A stretch of DNA of 64,000 nt, taken from contig JABWDB010000001.1 of assembly GCA_019614645.1 (NCBI GenBank), positions 4,030,001 to 4,094,000 of the forward strand. The letters are read 5' to 3'. The notes below the pieces were generated by a model, which made no database searches, was not told the origin of the DNA, and worked only from the letters and a program-made list of their open reading frames with translations. Below, piece after piece: positions 1 to 13,742 of the stretch. The stretch is from Stratiolaelaps scimitus (Eukaryota > Arthropoda > Arachnida > Mesostigmata > Laelapidae). A program made the position numbers and the translations under genes. The first letter of the stretch is position 1. Every line of letters starts with the position of its first letter.

Positions 1-832
1 AACTCGGAAATTTTGCCCAACGCTAATTCAGTACGGCTGAGTCGACACTAAGTTTGCGTTGGTAGCATTACAGGACGTAGCGTAATACTCCAACCGAGTC
101 GACATTTCATTGTGTACTCAAACGTTCTAAAGGTTCTTCATAAATGGAGGGTGACCCTCGCGTCCCTATAGTATGCTGAGTATAATGACACCGCGTCAAT
201 TTGTTAGTGTACAGTTCACGCTGAGAAAAGTCTCACAAAAGCGGTTGCTACCTTCCACAAAACTCAAAGGGCTACCCTTTCATAATAACGCAATGGCAAA
301 CAGCAGATTACGTTCGACGCAAACGTCGCCACGTCCACACGTATGTTCATAGATTAGCCAGCTGGTAGTCCCCTATCATAGCCTTATTTCCATTAAAACC
401 TCGGTGCTCTGCCTTGTAAAACACGTCTGCATATTTGTCCTTCCAGGAGCATCGCTACGACTTCTTGTACACGGTGACAGTACCTATCCAGACTTTTTTC
501 GCTTTTTTTTTAAAAGGGGGATTGCCATTTCAATAACAAACCCCTCTTCTGGAACTGCTGATGATGTTCAGTAGCTTGACCTATCCACCTGGAATAGTCC
601 TGGTGACCAAAATAGCCATACCTCGCGCATCCTCTACAAATAATGATAGCTCATACGAGGACTACACGCTGAATAGCGCACAACATAAATCTGTCGTATT
701 TATTTTGATTTTCTCCCCTTCTCGCGCCCGTCTGCCTACTCAATGATTTTGAGTGGGTAGCTTTGTGCAAGTATTAGCATGTGTTGAATACAGCACCACA
801 GCAAATGTTGAAGGAATCGTATCCGAGGCCAC

Positions 833-862
833 GCTGAGGACTGCTGAGGACTGCTGAGCACT
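833..862. repeat. Decamer tandem repeat
   Basis: CTGAGGACTG repeated about three times. Short, with no coding context. Confidence 0.4.
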
Positions 863-1601
863 GATAGATTCCATGTAGACCGACCCCCGGCTTCGTTCTA
901 GTCCCGTGGCCATGATTGGCGCCGCATGTTTCCTTCGATAACCCCATACCCATACAGGTCCCTCAAACTGCCCCCGACCATCCGAAAACCTCGTCAAAAT
1001 GCTCCTCCGAAGTGATCACCTCCAGCCTTCCCCAAATACCGACAAAAAATCTAAGCTGCCCACTACTATGTTCGTTGTACACCAATCCCTCTCACTCTCT
1101 CTCTGTTCCTATCTCCCTGACCTCCAGCCCCGCAACCCCATGTGGCTTGCTTTTCCGTATTCGCATTGCCCGATCGTCGAAAGGGTATGCTATGGACCGT
1201 GGATGCTGGGCTGAAGCCGACATTATAACCTTCTCCTCAAATCCGTTGTCCAAATTTTAGTTTCCCATGCGCGCCAAATAAAAACTGATAGCAGAGCATA
1301 TTTACCACGTCCAGTTCCTGAAGTCACAGAATGGCCTTGATTGGTGATTGAGTGAGGGAGAGATTACTGTCAGTCTGATAACACTATAGACTCACAAAAT
1401 CACGATCGCGTGCCGAGTTGTTTTTTTTTGCATAGTCTTAGGAATGTTTACTTCTTTGCCCTGTCGAAAGTAATAACAACGATAATAATATAACTAATAC
1501 TTAGAGTACATAATGCGTGTGTTTGACAGTCGTTACTTGTATGATGGTGATGGTCAGCCCGGTGGCTTGGACTGCCAAGTGGTCTCTCGGAAGCCAGAGA
1601 C

Positions 1602-1641
1602 TTGCAGCTCCTTTAATAAACCAATAAAGCCTGACCTTTAC
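1602..1641 (+). repeat. Dispersed 40-bp repeat, copy A
   Basis: TTGCAGCTCCTTTAATAAAC, then CAATAAAGCCTGACCTTTACC. A similar stretch occurs at 13962-14002. Probably a shared piece of an uncharacterised repeat. Confidence 0.35.
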
Positions 1642-2680
1642 CCTCTCCGTTGGTCAATATATGGTGTATTTAGCAGTAAGATGGCAAAATCGAATATTCA
1701 TGCCCTTCTTGATACCGTTAGTATCCGTTTATCGTCTATCATCTACAATGACCTATTGTTCCTATATTTGATATATCGAGTTGCCCGATTTAAATTCTGG
1801 CCGAAGGACGGCAGCAGCAGCAGTCCGCGCGTTCGCACTACCGTGTGGCCCAGTATATATATATATATATATTTATATGCCACTATCACGATGCAGTGGC
1901 GCGCCGCTGAAGTCGCCGCCAGCCCTCGCCGCCGGCTGCGCGTTTCGCAGCTGAAGTGCATCAACGGATCAGCAGAGGGAGCTGACTCTCTACTGAGGGA
2001 ACAACAACTGCACTGCTACTCCCTCGACTCGCATTGGCTTCCGCCGTCGCCCTAAGATGGAAGGGGTGTTAGGCGTTTGAAGGCATCGCATCGTCTCGGG
2101 GCGGGGGGGCAGCGAGGGGGTCTAGCTATCAGCAGACGCTGGTAGTACCACCGGGCACGCAGTGTTTACCTTTGCGCTATCACAAGGCAACACTCTCCCG
2201 GGCAAGGAACAACCAAGGACCCCCGAGCAGCGGGGTCAGCCAGGCACGCAGTAGGCAGCTGGCTGGCTGTCTGGCCAGCTCGGTCGGTCGGTCCGTCGAC
2301 AAAACGAACCTCGGCGCGGGCCCAAAGTCCGCTGTCACCCCTTCGCGGGGTCGAGCCCAGACCCCGGTGCAGGATTCTGTGGGTGTGTGTGTCTCTGTAG
2401 ATTACGCAGACAGTACACAGGCATCGAAGCGGGGCCAACGCAGGAAACAACGAACTGCCGTGTTATAAATATACGAACCGAACGGAGAAAAAGCACACCC
2501 GACAGTGTCACATTGAAGGGAGCCGCTTATTTCGTGTCGTCGTTGCGACAATAACAACGGCTAAACGAGACATAATTTTGACCATGGTTACGGTTAAAAA
2601 TGAAATATGTTCGTCCAATATGTGCCGGGGCGGGGGGGGGGAAGCCCATGAGGAAGTTTGCTTTTGCCGACGCCACCCCC

Positions 2681-2734
2681 AACCCCCCATAATCCCTAGA
2701 AATAATAATTGCTAACTACTGTGTGTTTGAATAA
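2681..2734 (+). mobile_element. 3' tail of the same non-LTR retrotransposon family
   Basis: A C-run, then ATAATCCCTAGAAATAATAA, then CTAACTACTGTGTGTTTGAATA. This matches, with small differences, the tail of the element ending at 54431 (ATAATCCCTAAATATAATTC and a similar TGTATGTATGAATA end). The adjoining upstream bases (G-run and CGCCACC) may be residual element sequence; no coding block is left. Confidence 0.5.
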
Positions 2735-5700
2735 AAGTTCATAAGTTACATTTTGCCAACTAATTGTGATAATAACTGATTAATATTTTGTGGATATTCT
2801 AACCGCTTAAATATTATATTAAGGATGTATAGAGGACACTGACCGTATACGTATTTGACGTTCAGCGGCTACAATTTTCTTTTAGAATTAAACAAATCCT
2901 TGCCCCTTAACATGCACCTAAGCATGTGGCTTACCTACTCTAGAATTTTCAACATCCCAGCACACAAGATCTTGTTTTTGTGATCCGAACTGTGACCGGG
3001 TGCCGCAGTGAACGGTCCCAGAACTTTGAAATTGGATAAAATCGGGCTAAATTTTTATCTTTACTTTATGTGTTTATAAGTTATGGCACACAAGTATAGA
3101 CATAGTTTCATATATCCATTTTAAATAATAGTAATAGTGTTATGCTGTTATGAAAATGATCTCTATAGTTCAATGTGTTTTGTTTTTTAAATCTTCAATG
3201 TTGTCAATTTCGGTTAACTTACCTTGGCGAAAATCTCATGGTAGGTGAACGTTCTCCGAATTGACGATAGCATCGTCCTCTTTCAGAGCCTTGAGGTGTT
3301 TTCTTATCATTATCGTAAAAGGCGTCTTGCCTCCGGCGCACCTGTGCCCCCTTCATATACACAAAAACGTGTCAATTCTTTAAATTACTCTGTTGTCTGT
3401 TCTTTTTTTTTTTGTAATATGATGATAATAATGTTGTAATATAATGTTAGCATTTTTTAAGTATCATATTGGACTGTTTTTCTTGCTCGGCAGCACTTTG
3501 CGAGTCATCCCTCAACACGTTTAAGTCAACAATGGAAAGCAAAGTTGACATGACGAACCTATCCACCCTTGTTGACCCCGGGACGTGTTACCTGGTATAT
3601 GGGAAATAACGTACCTGAAGCTCGCTCAAACGAAATTTGCAGATTTCTCGAATCTAGCTATGACCTCCGGGATAATTTTTTTCTTATACATGGACCTCTG
3701 GGGGGGTCACCACAGCACTCCGTCGGAGACTACTATCAAAGTTTTTGTAAAACACGAAATGCAACATCCACTTCGCAGTTACTTTCCCCTGTAGAATGTG
3801 TGGTTAGCGATCAAACAAAGCAATCAGTGCAGCCGAGTCTGGCCTTCAGAGACAATAGAGCAAGTAAATTTTTTGAGAATTTTCTTTTCTGCTTCATTGC
3901 AAATAATATCACCATTCAAAAATTTGATGGTGGCTGTGAATAGAAGATAGTAAAATCGTAGAGGATCTGACGATCATCGAGGACAGCGCAGTGTTATTTT
4001 TGCATAAACATTTGGATATAACCCCACCTTGCCAAAGGCTAGGTGGGATTGTTTACTTACTCTGGGCAAACGATTCCTGTCCTGAGTTCGGACCAACATT
4101 TGAACCTGATGGAAAAACAATGCTACCACTATTTGCCCAGTTCCTTGGCTGATAGGGCCGCTCAAGCTGGCCTGGCCAATCGACTTCTCCATCAAAAATT
4201 CCCCAGTTACATAAACTACAACGTGTGAATGGAGAGTCGCTGACTGGAAAGTTTGGCGCTACCATTCTTCCGGCTCGCGGCCCAAGGAAATTTTCCGGGC
4301 AGACTCTTCGCAGCCAACGGTATTTAACGTCCGCGGTACTGCGTTCGACCTTGCTTCGTAGGCTGGACGTCTTTTAAATGCAAATGGCCAACGGTCAGGG
4401 ATCGGACCCCTATACCAACGGAACTCCTCCGATTGCAACGAACGCACAACTCCACGTGGCCTGATTCAGATAAACTATTTTACAGGCAATATGGGAATAG
4501 CAGACAATCAGTAAGCCTCGTGATTATTCCACTTCAGAGTTGAGAAAATCAAGGCCTCAAGACGAAAATGCTGTTCCAGGACGCCCCCCGCCGCCTTTGT
4601 GAAGAGATCAAATAAAGTGAGCTCAGGTTCGATATGTTCGAATATAAAATACCCCACTATTTAGTGCTATTTCAATGTCACAACCAGCACCTCAACATGA
4701 CGACGACGACGATGTGTCGATGAAAATTGTGTAATATCAGCTGCGAGCGTTTACTTTGCATCCTGAAACGTGGCGCGGTATTCTTTACAACGGCAGAACA
4801 GGGCACAGAACTGGTCAAGTGGGGACTTTCAAGAATGCATATCGAATAAATGTGATTACGTTGAATAAAACGTTATCAACACATAACCTTACCCATACTA
4901 ATTTGAATTTAACGAATAATAATTATAACCATACGAAAGAGCTAAACACTTACGTTTAAAAATCAAGCTAGGTAAACGTCTATGTCTGTGCCGGCCTACG
5001 AATTCACAACTGCGAGCATATTGTGTCCTGTAATGTTCGCTGTTAGTTCGAACGTCACGAGCTATCGGGTGACATTGTGCTATTGAGCGGCCTTTGTTTA
5101 CAGGCAATTACGGTAAGCATTATTTCTATGTGCGTACAACTGAAAACATATATTGATTATTGTTTCATATTAGTGTGCGTCTTTAATATTTACAATAATT
5201 ACATATGATTGTATTCTATAATCGGCTACAATTTAATAATCCTTGCGCACAGCCAGCCGCCGTGCTGGACTGGGTGCGATTCAACAATGCGATCTTTGGT
5301 TGTTTAGTAATTGTTTGTAGAAAACATTCTCCGATTTTGTTGAGATATTTCGAATCAGGCTATCACTTTTGCGTTCACCTATGATACACAATTTGGTGAC
5401 ATACGAAACTGAAAGGTCCTCCACAATTACGAGTAGTTATTTTTAGGAACACTTTTGCTGGGCTCCAAAATCTGCCCAAGCTATCTTCAAAAGGTTCACA
5501 CAGTTTCTCGTAGACAATGGAGCTTTGTCAAATATGTGGAAAGCTTCTAATTGTCTAATTAGACCTAATTGCTAGCAGCGTGACTCCCTCACTCGCAAGT
5601 TCGCGCGAGCGAACTTCCAGTAATCAGTCGACAAACGACTGCTCTGCACAGACGATCGCTGCAACAAACGGTGACCTTCCTCCGCAAAATTACTTCGATG

Positions 5701-6359
5701 GTAATGACAGCGGTGGCAAATATTGCTCTCAATATCACCCTTTATCTAAAGGAAAATATCGAATACTTGATTCACTGTTGCCAGCATATTGCTTTCAGAC
5801 GAACTTGAAAATCCTAAGGTCCTCAGCTCACATATATACATCATCATATCGAAGTTGTTGAGCTTTCAACAGCAGCAGCAGCAACAGTACCCGACGACTT
5901 CGATTTGTACTGCTCTGCTGGGGCGACCCGCCAAGGCAAACACCTATACGAGATATGTTGCCCCATCAGTATATGTGTGAAGCTACTCTTCAGTTCTTTC
6001 GTGCGTTCGGTTCAGCCTTTACGCAGCCATCCGACGGCCCCAATTATAATTCTCTTCCATGATTTTATTTCAAACGTCAGAATTGAGCTGCTGCTGGTGC
6101 CTGCCCTTGTGGCTGGCAGCTCGCTCTGGCCTGCTCCGCAGTGCGCCACCGTCAGTCGTATGAACAACAGCAGCAGAAGCACCAGGGCACACAGTCAACC
6201 AGCTAGCTAGATAGCTAGGCAGGCTGTATGCTTCTCGCGCGCACGCCGCCTGCTTGGGAGGAAGGCTTCGTTCGGACTTGAGCATGTGCTCTTTTTCGAA
6301 GAGAGCATAGCCTGCCTGCCGGCCTGCCTGAAAGTGTAGTAATTCTCGCTGGAAAAAGA
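2735..6359. other. No gene recognised
   Basis: AT-rich DNA. Open frames (for example 3569-3943 plus, 124 codons, non-ATG start) show no domain. A LINE tail lies at 4262-4360, a small palindrome AAGTTCGCGCGAGCGAACTT near 5597, and a CAG run at 5870. Confidence 0.45.
4262..4360 (-). mobile_element. Dispersed repeat, tail copy of the R1-like LINE family
   Basis: The minus strand reads GCAGTACCGCGGACGTTAAA, then GAGTCTGCCCGGAAAATTTC. The same core occurs at 52725-52805 (minus) and 63308-63365 (plus), where it lies just after the R1-like ORF2 remnant. That places this copy at a 3' end of the same family. No ORF remains. Confidence 0.5.
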
Positions 6360-7077
6360 TCTCTCTCTCTCTCCCTCGCTCTCTCTGACGGGCCCTCGCT
6401 CGCCTCCACTTTCCCGGGGGGACGGGGGGGGGTCCAGGGGAGCCACTTAGGCGAATTACATTTTGAGTGGATCTACCCCAACCCCAGCCCCCGCGTGTCC
6501 GCGTCCGCCTCTCCCCTCTTCGCAGCGCTCAGAGCCCGCGCACCGCGGCCTGTCTGTCTGTCTGTCTACCCCATCCGAATCCATACCCAGCCCCCCCCCG
6601 GCCACCCGCCGCACCCCCGGGTCTTCGCCCGCGCGACCACCCCACAACCTCCCCTCACCCCCACATATACAGACACTACAGCCCGCAGACCAACCCCGCT
6701 CGCGGTGCGCAGGGACCCTATACCCCAACATTTTTCTTATCATTCACGATCGCAAAGAGGGTACATCGTGCCCATCACAGGGCCTGCCGTTCCTACCGCC
6801 ACCACCACCATCATAAGCACTATTACCAGGACCATCCACAGAAGATAGGGCTAGAAATCTTCTTAAACTGATGATGATGATGATAATCGTCATCATAAAA
6901 CACATAAAGAGAATGGAGAAATAACAACGAAGTGGTAGGAATGACGCACAACATATACAACAGTTCAGTTTGTCTTGTACACGCACGAGTAACCTCTCGA
7001 GTTACAGGGGTATGGCAACATCGAGGAAATGCTAAGCCGCACAATGATGAACGGCGAGTTCGATGCTGCCTGCCTTC

Positions 7078-7078
<1 letters not shown>

Positions 7079-7114
<36 letters not shown>

Positions 7115-7154
7115 TGTGATAAATGATAATCACATATATATATATATATATATA
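7079..7154. repeat. Paired (TA)n runs with shared flanks
   Basis: Two TA runs (7079-7111 and 7133-7154), each followed by a GTGTGATAAATGATAATCAC-like block, so the module looks duplicated. Confidence 0.7.
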
Positions 7155-7649
7155 TGTGATAAATTATAATCACTTTCGTATAGATTGACCCGAATGTTGT
7201 CGAACACTGGTTTCGTTTCAGCTATCAACGTACAGTACAATAGTATAGATGATGATATCATGAGAGAATTCTCGATTATCTATTTCTGCTACGAAATAAT
7301 AATCGCTCTCGTAATATGACTTTGCCGTCTCAACGATTCACTCACAAACAGAATAACGATAGTCACATTCTGTTTATCACTTCTCACTTATACCGAATAC
7401 CTAGTGGCGTTACATAATTCTACAGGAATATTCACAAAATAAAGGCTATTATCATATTACTTCAAGAATTGAAATCGTATTTCCACGAGCATGCACGTCC
7501 GCATGATACGCGTCACCCCCTACGGAACCGATCTCACCCATCTCTGCCTTTCGTAATATGTATATTGAAGCAATTCCATATATTACAGTCTGAAGCAGGC
7601 GAGAGTGGTCGCGGGAGCAGAGTGGATAGAGATGCTAGAGAAATAGAAG

Positions 7650-7676
7650 GAGAGCGAGCGAGCGAGCGAGCGAGCG

Positions 7677-7714
<38 letters not shown>
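7650..7714. repeat. (GCGA)n then (GA)n compound microsatellite
   Basis: About seven GCGA units pass into about 17 GA units. It starts the GC-rich belt that runs to about 8480. Confidence 0.9.
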
Positions 7715-7717
<3 letters not shown>

Positions 7718-8480
7718 GTAGTCCTGGGATTGGACGCCGCGCCCGGTCGCCCCTGCGCCCGTTTGGGAAGAGGCTTGAGAGAGGAAGACGTCGGCATCGC
7801 GCGGGGGCGGGGGCTCCGAGGCAGAGGGGGGCGAGAAGGTGGAAGGAGGAATTGGAAGAGGACGAAGAGCCGCGAGGGGAAGTAACCGACAGTGGCCAGA
7901 GGGCGAGTGGCCGCTGGGGTTTGGGGGTGGTGGGGATGGTGGTGGTGGGAAACCAGCAGGGAAAACCGAGAGGAAACCCCTGCATCTCTGCGCGCGGAGC
8001 GTCTGATGCGGCCGCAGGTCATCCTGCCGGCAGGCAGGCCGACGGGCCAGCCGACCAGCAGCAGCAGCAGCAACTGTCTAGTCTACGGGGGAGTTCCCCC
8101 ATCCCATTCTGCTACTCGCTCCTTCTTGACCAATGTTGGCCATCCGCCGCTCGGGCCCTTCAGGCCTTGCCTGGTGTCCCCCACCCCCCCCCCCCCCTCC
8201 AAGGCGCGGCCCGGTTTCAGTTCCCCGTTGTCCAGGCCAACCCCATTTTGCATCGGGTCCCTACAACCACCCCTGCGTCGACCACCCACACCCCCAATAC
8301 CTACCCCCGATGTGGCCGCACTTTTCATATCTACTACACACTACTGCGACGGAAGGAAGATACGCCGCCAACCCCGCTGGCAGGCCTCACAGCTACACCA
8401 GGAGGACTGGCACTAGCTCTCTACCTCTCTCTCTTCATCCGCCTGTCTCTTACTCGCTGGGGGTGGCAAGCATGTATCAT

Positions 8481-10229
8481 GACGATGCAGTTGTTATTGT
8501 TGGACACAAGCGGCAACTATCGGGTGACTTCGTCTATTTGTACGATGCACGGCGTCCGCGTTTTCTGTAACTCGATGTGTTTAGGTTGCTTAGGCGCATC
8601 TATCCCGTTTTCAAGCAAATACTCGTAGTTCCCTGTTTTCACAGGTATCCGCGCGTATACATGTTAATCGCAACATCTAGCGTTTCATGTGACGTTCACG
8701 CGTTCGGTAGCGCCAACGAGCGAGCGTTCATACAACAACAACAACAACAAAAAAAAACATGTGATTGACCGCTCATGATCGGCTTGTATTCTACACACTC
8801 ACGGGAGTCATCTGTAGGCGGTGTAATTATCAGCGACTACGTCTTATGGTGGTCGCGCATTTCCGAACCTCGAATCATCTATTCAACTAAAATAGACCAA
8901 CATTAACTGTCTAAACAACGCTTGATTTTGACACGGACGTATGTGCCTTGCAAAGTGGACACAAACTTACTCTGTTTAACATACTTTACACAGATTGAAT
9001 GTCTGAAGCGAAACATAGCTCGCAGCGTTTCGCACAGACATATCTGCATGTAACAACACCTCGCTGAACAACAACCGGCTAATACCAACATCGAGGATGA
9101 TCTCCAAATCGAAATTGGTACCGTCCACATCTGCCGCTGAGAGTGCCATTATTAAAGAGCTACAATCGGAGCTCACTACCTGTCTTGGACACTCGACTTG
9201 GTCGTTGTTCAGAGGACAAACGCTCACATAAATATTAGATTCAGTGTACAGCCGATATTTCGAAGAGGACGCCCCGTCTCCAGCGGCATGCCTAAACTTG
9301 AAGAAGGAATTGACAGATTTGTCAATCTCATACGTTGATCATTTCGAGCAGAGCTTTTTCATATCGTTCAGGGAGATAAAAAGGGATCGACGTTCGTTGT
9401 TTGTCCTCGAAACTGGTCGAAGATGCCAAACACTCCTGGAAAACGTTGTCACGCTATAATGTATTCGTTGGCGACGTTGGGCGAACTGTCTAATTCGATT
9501 CATGTCATTGACTTCGGCCATTCGATAGTGTGAGATAGTATTTGCTAGGTAGTGATAGTGTTTGTTATCACTGTTATTCAATTTTCCTTATTATCCAAGC
9601 TGGCCAAATGAACACGGACCATGTCCCGAGATCATCGCTCAGTCATCGATTTCAATTTGAGGCCATATATATCGAGAAGAGTAAATATATAGAATCCACA
9701 TTATATATATAAATCATAATGGCATAATTTTGACTCTACAAAACAGCTCTGCCACGTACCTCATTGTCGTCGCCCGTCCTCTCTTACAGCTAGTTTCGAA
9801 ATAGTTAGAAAAGACGGAGTATGCCTTACTTTAATCATACTACTTTAATCAGCAAAGTGCTCCGAACAATTAAATCCAGTAAATTCAGCACGAGAGAAAT
9901 CGATATTATGAGTCATACACTATCCTTAATGAAATTTATTGCATAACTATTTAATATGAGCGTCACATATAAACGCACACACACACACACACGCGCGCGC
10001 GCAAACAGGCCAACGTCAGTGCGACTTACACAAGCAAACAAGTGCCTTTTTTTACCCTTCTAGACCAAGCGAGTATGGCCTATCCTCGTCACGGCCAGCA
10101 ATAAACATCGGCATAATGCGCATTACAGATACATGTATATAGATAGATGTGTGTCTGTAGGGTTCTTCGATGTGAGCTAGTGTCTGTTTGTGCTCGCGGG
10201 CCGCTATTAACCAGCGGTAAAAGTGAATT
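8481..10229. other. No gene recognised
   Basis: A CAA run near 8730-8752, then unique sequence with a CA/CG dinucleotide tract near 9977-10000. No coding exon can be supported. Confidence 0.45.
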
Positions 10230-11510
10230 GAGTGCGGGCAAAGGCCCGTGTGATAGCGACAGTGAGTGAGAGAGAGAGAGAGAGGGCAATCACTCAAATT
10301 GATCTGGCACCACCTCTTCATGATATAAGCGTCGGCGGCTGCCCGACCCTCTCGACTCACCCAACGCTCGCACCAGCGCGCCAATGCTTGCGCGATGCAT
10401 TCTGTAAAGCGTCATTCGGCCAGCGACGTTCAGCTCAATCTCCAGCAGTCCTGGCCCCGGCGCCTCCGGCCTTCAGCCTCCAGAATCCATCAGATCGTAG
10501 GATGTCTGGCCATCCCCTGACGTTGACCCTTTCCGGTGAGTCACTTCGTCGTTGTCGTCATTGAGCAAGAGAAGAGAAAGAAGTGGTCGTGGTCCTGGTG
10601 GCGGCGGTAGAAACCCGAAAAGAGGGCGCGCAGAGGAGACTTTCTAAGTCGTAGAAGCCCCGTTCGGCTGCTGCTGCTGCTGCTGCTACGTCCGGAGGCG
10701 TCAGTGGCGGTGGCGGCGGCAGCAGCATCCGCAGCAGCTTGCAGCGCGAGACGCGTGCCCCGATCCCAGCCGCGTCGGTCCCTTACACTCACCAAACGTT
10801 CCACCTCGAGCAGCCCCTGTCCCGTTCTGTTGCCTAGGCACCCAGCCAACCCGACAGCCCAACAAACCAACCAACCAACCATTCCAACTCCATTTGGTAA
10901 ATTGTGAGTATAGCTGCCAAGGCAGCGCCCAGCCACAACCCCTAGCCCGTCCGCCCGTCTCGTTCCATCGCAGCCCGGATTCCCTCTCTTCTCCGACTCT
11001 CCTCTCTCTCGACTCCCCAGAAGCCGCCCAGAAGCTGCACACACAGGGTGGCACCAGCACGCGGCAGTGCCGACCTACACCGGTACCAGACTCAAGAGCA
11101 GCAGACGCAGACAAACTTGCTTACTCCCCATCGCCCCTCCAGATTCCCACCCCTCGTCGGCCCCTCAGCTCTCCCCAGGCCCCAGCCCACAGTCGCTCAG
11201 AACCCCCCCCACCCCCCCCCCCACCCCCCCGCCCCCCCCGTGCACCACCAGCGCGCGTCTAACGCCCGAGCGATCAGCCAATTGGCGCGCAAGCATTCCT
11301 TACTATGCCGACTCCCTCTTTCATGCTGCACTCCGCTCAGTCAGCCTACACTAGCCAGCTCCCCCCGGCTCCCCCCTGTGGCCCCGCAACCCCACCTTCC
11401 CCTCAGGTGGGTTTGCTACTTCAGTTCACCAGACTAAATCCGCTGCTCGCTTTGTGCACCTGGCGTCTGTAGCTCTCTCTCTCTCTCCATCTCTCTCTTC
11501 ATACTGCTCG
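10230..11510. other. Second low-complexity GC-rich belt
   Basis: It contains GA and CTG runs (10263-10283, about 10671-10687) and long C runs at 11205-11240. A consensus donor-like CCG|GTGAGT occurs at 10535 on the plus strand, so an exon of an unseen plus-strand gene could end there. No protein family is recognisable. Confidence 0.35.
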
Positions 11511-12876
11511 TGTTGGGTATACTCGACTACCCAGCTCAGCTACACTCGTACAATCCATTACGATATATGACGATCATCAAATGTAACAATAGACATGTAC
11601 TACAAGGAAACCATCGTGGTTGGATTGTTACAAATGTGTGAGCAATACGTGGATCTGGGGCAGTGGAGCAACAAGGGAGGTATAGCTGTTAAACCCTTTT
11701 GTTGTTTTTACTGCTGCTGATCATGATGATGTTTGATACACTGTGACGTGCAATAGGATCGCATATCTTAAAATAATAATAATTATAATAAATATTCTTA
11801 TTATTAGAATCTTAGAAGGTGCCACCAAGTACAAGGGATAACCATCAATCGTGTAGTGCATATGTACGGATTTATCGTTCATCTGAATGATATTTACATG
11901 AAAGATAATTTTTCCTTGGTTGGCAATAGAATACGAGCGTGAACAGAACATGGTCGACAAGAGATCATAAGGTGACGATAGTGCGATAAGTCTAAAATGT
12001 TCGTCTGATTTAATGCTGGCATAACAAATAATATGGCCTACCGCGGCGGATGGCTCGGATCCTGAGTGTTGTCTGAGTGTCTGTGCCATCGCTTGCGCGT
12101 TTGCCGCTGTGTGCCTGGAAGGATGACGGATTGCAGAATGACGCAAGCCAGTCCGGCAGCCGTTGTTCAGATCCGCCCCCGAACGCCGACGGTGCTCGAG
12201 AAATAGACCTCCGGAGCGGATTACGAAATTTCATTACAGCTCTTTACGCGCGTAAAGTACACATGGCGAACTGTCGGGCAGCTCTGTGAATTCACAGAAC
12301 GATGTTTACAGTTCTCCATACGCTCGCCTGTGCAACTCGTTAGGGTCGTAACTATAATAGTGGATCAACGTTGCTGACCCTAGCTCCAAGAGATCGACGG
12401 GGAATAACAATGTGATACCTGTTCGCGTAGATAGGCTACAGTCAAAGAGCATACACGAGATTTCATGGAAGGGTAGACGAGAGACCTTTGCTGGGACTTT
12501 GTCAACGGCGGCGAAATTTAGTCTCTGCTGCTGTATATGGGCAAGTAGACTCAAAACAGACGACGACGGGCGCTTATTTCTTTGTTTTGTTGGCGCAGTA
12601 AAACATCGATAAGTGTCGTGAGTTAGGGTGCCAAAAATAATCGGCGGGAATTGTTCGCCCATATCTTTTGCAGAATCGTCGCTGAGTTGCCACCGGCGGC
12701 AGCGTTGGGCAGCTAATGCTCTATAACAATTAGCTGCTTGGTCACTAATTACTCTTTGTGCGGAATACGAGTGATGGACGAGACCACAGCGTCTTGCTGT
12801 GTATCCAAATAGCTCTTCTTGAAAGGCTCCCACTAATGATACTAAACCATTGTCTCATGATTCTGGCCTCGAGCAA

Positions 12877-12901
12877 AGTTCTCGTGAAGGACACGAGAAC
12901 T
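12877..12901. repeat. Short perfect hairpin
   Basis: AGTTCTCGTG, loop AAGGA, CACGAGAACT: a 10-bp perfect stem in gene-free DNA. No T-run or gene end adjoins it. Confidence 0.35.
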
Positions 12902-13689
12902 GAGGGATGTGTTACACCTTCTTCACGAACTCTAGTCTAGCTCCCTCATGGATTTCGAATCCAACTTGTAAGGCTGAACAAAGGCCACACATAGTAGCAT
13001 AAAGCTTCATATGAGCCGCCTCACACAATCGAAACATTATGGCTAAGTCCTTTAAGCGAGCATCAGGCACATACGAGTACCAAGGGATTCTGGTGAGGCG
13101 CGTGAGAAGCCGACGAGAAAGACATTAATTAGATTAATTACAAAAGTGATCTCTTTCTCTCCTGCGAGGGACAGATCCGGATCATGCGAAGCGTGCTGCG
13201 TATACGGATTAGTGATAAAGTGAGATCGCCATCGGGCAGAATAATATCGCGGAGCAGGGATCGCCTACGAAAAAACACCTAAAAAAGCGCTTTATCCCCC
13301 TGCTCTTAGTACGCCTAATTGGACCTGGAGATTCGTGAGTTCATTTCAATTTTGAGGATTATAAATGAAATGAATGTCCTTCCGAAGATTCGGACAGTTA
13401 CTAATATTTCAAGTGCTCGACGCCCCTCGATCTTGATGCACCTTAGCCTACGAGTGTTCTGGCTCAGGCCAAACACTCACTGCAAAAAGCGGAGACAAAC
13501 AGAGGATAGAATACTTCTCAGGATTTGAAGTTGAACACCACCAACCCTGAACAGATCACTCGCGTTTTAGCATCAGATTCTGTAGATGGTCGTCAGCCAG
13601 AGACGGATTAGCAGGAGAATGCAATTTAGTGATATTTTAATAAATGTCACGAAAACGAGCGCATCCTTCACCTTGGCACAGGGGTGTTT

Positions 13690-13742
13690 GTCATGACTCG
13701 AACGGTTACGTGACCAATGGACCGTCCACTATTCCACCATGT
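13690..13742 (-). mobile_element. tRNA-like SINE head (possible)
   Basis: The minus strand shows a box-A-like TGGAATAGTGG and a box-B-like GTTCGAGTC about 33 nt apart, the spacing of an RNA polymerase III internal promoter. No acceptor stem pairs, so it is not a functional tRNA; a SINE head is the likelier reading. The SINE body was not delimited. Confidence 0.3.

Larger units (their letters stand above)
1..2680. other. No gene recognised
   Basis: Unique-looking non-coding DNA apart from a TA run (1853-1873), the decamer repeat at 833, the 1602 repeat, and a GC-rich stretch at 2040-2460 containing GGTCGGTCGG-type repeats. Confidence 0.5.
6360..8480. other. Low-complexity GC-rich belt, C-rich on the plus strand
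   Basis: CT runs, C homopolymers (for example near 6592 and 8183), a GGC/GGT-rich stretch at 7900-7960 and a CAG run at 8056. Several frames stay open on both strands because stop codons are rare in such composition; none has a recognisable domain or consistent splice sites. It may be regulatory or untranslated sequence of an unseen gene. Confidence 0.5.

Noticed and set aside
7652..7714. Regular repeats as a CRISPR array
   Set aside because: Simple GCGA/GA microsatellite with no spacers, in a eukaryotic genome.
7714..8628. Longest open frame in the window (305 codons, plus)
   Set aside because: Non-ATG start, composition dominated by repeats and C runs, no domain, and competing open frames on both strands. 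Open by composition.
12306..12833. 176-codon minus frame
   Set aside because: Starts at GTG, has no recognisable motif, and no flanking exon keeps phase.
13690..13742. Functional tRNA gene
   Set aside because: Only A- and B-box-like motifs are present; no acceptor stem or anticodon arm pairs.
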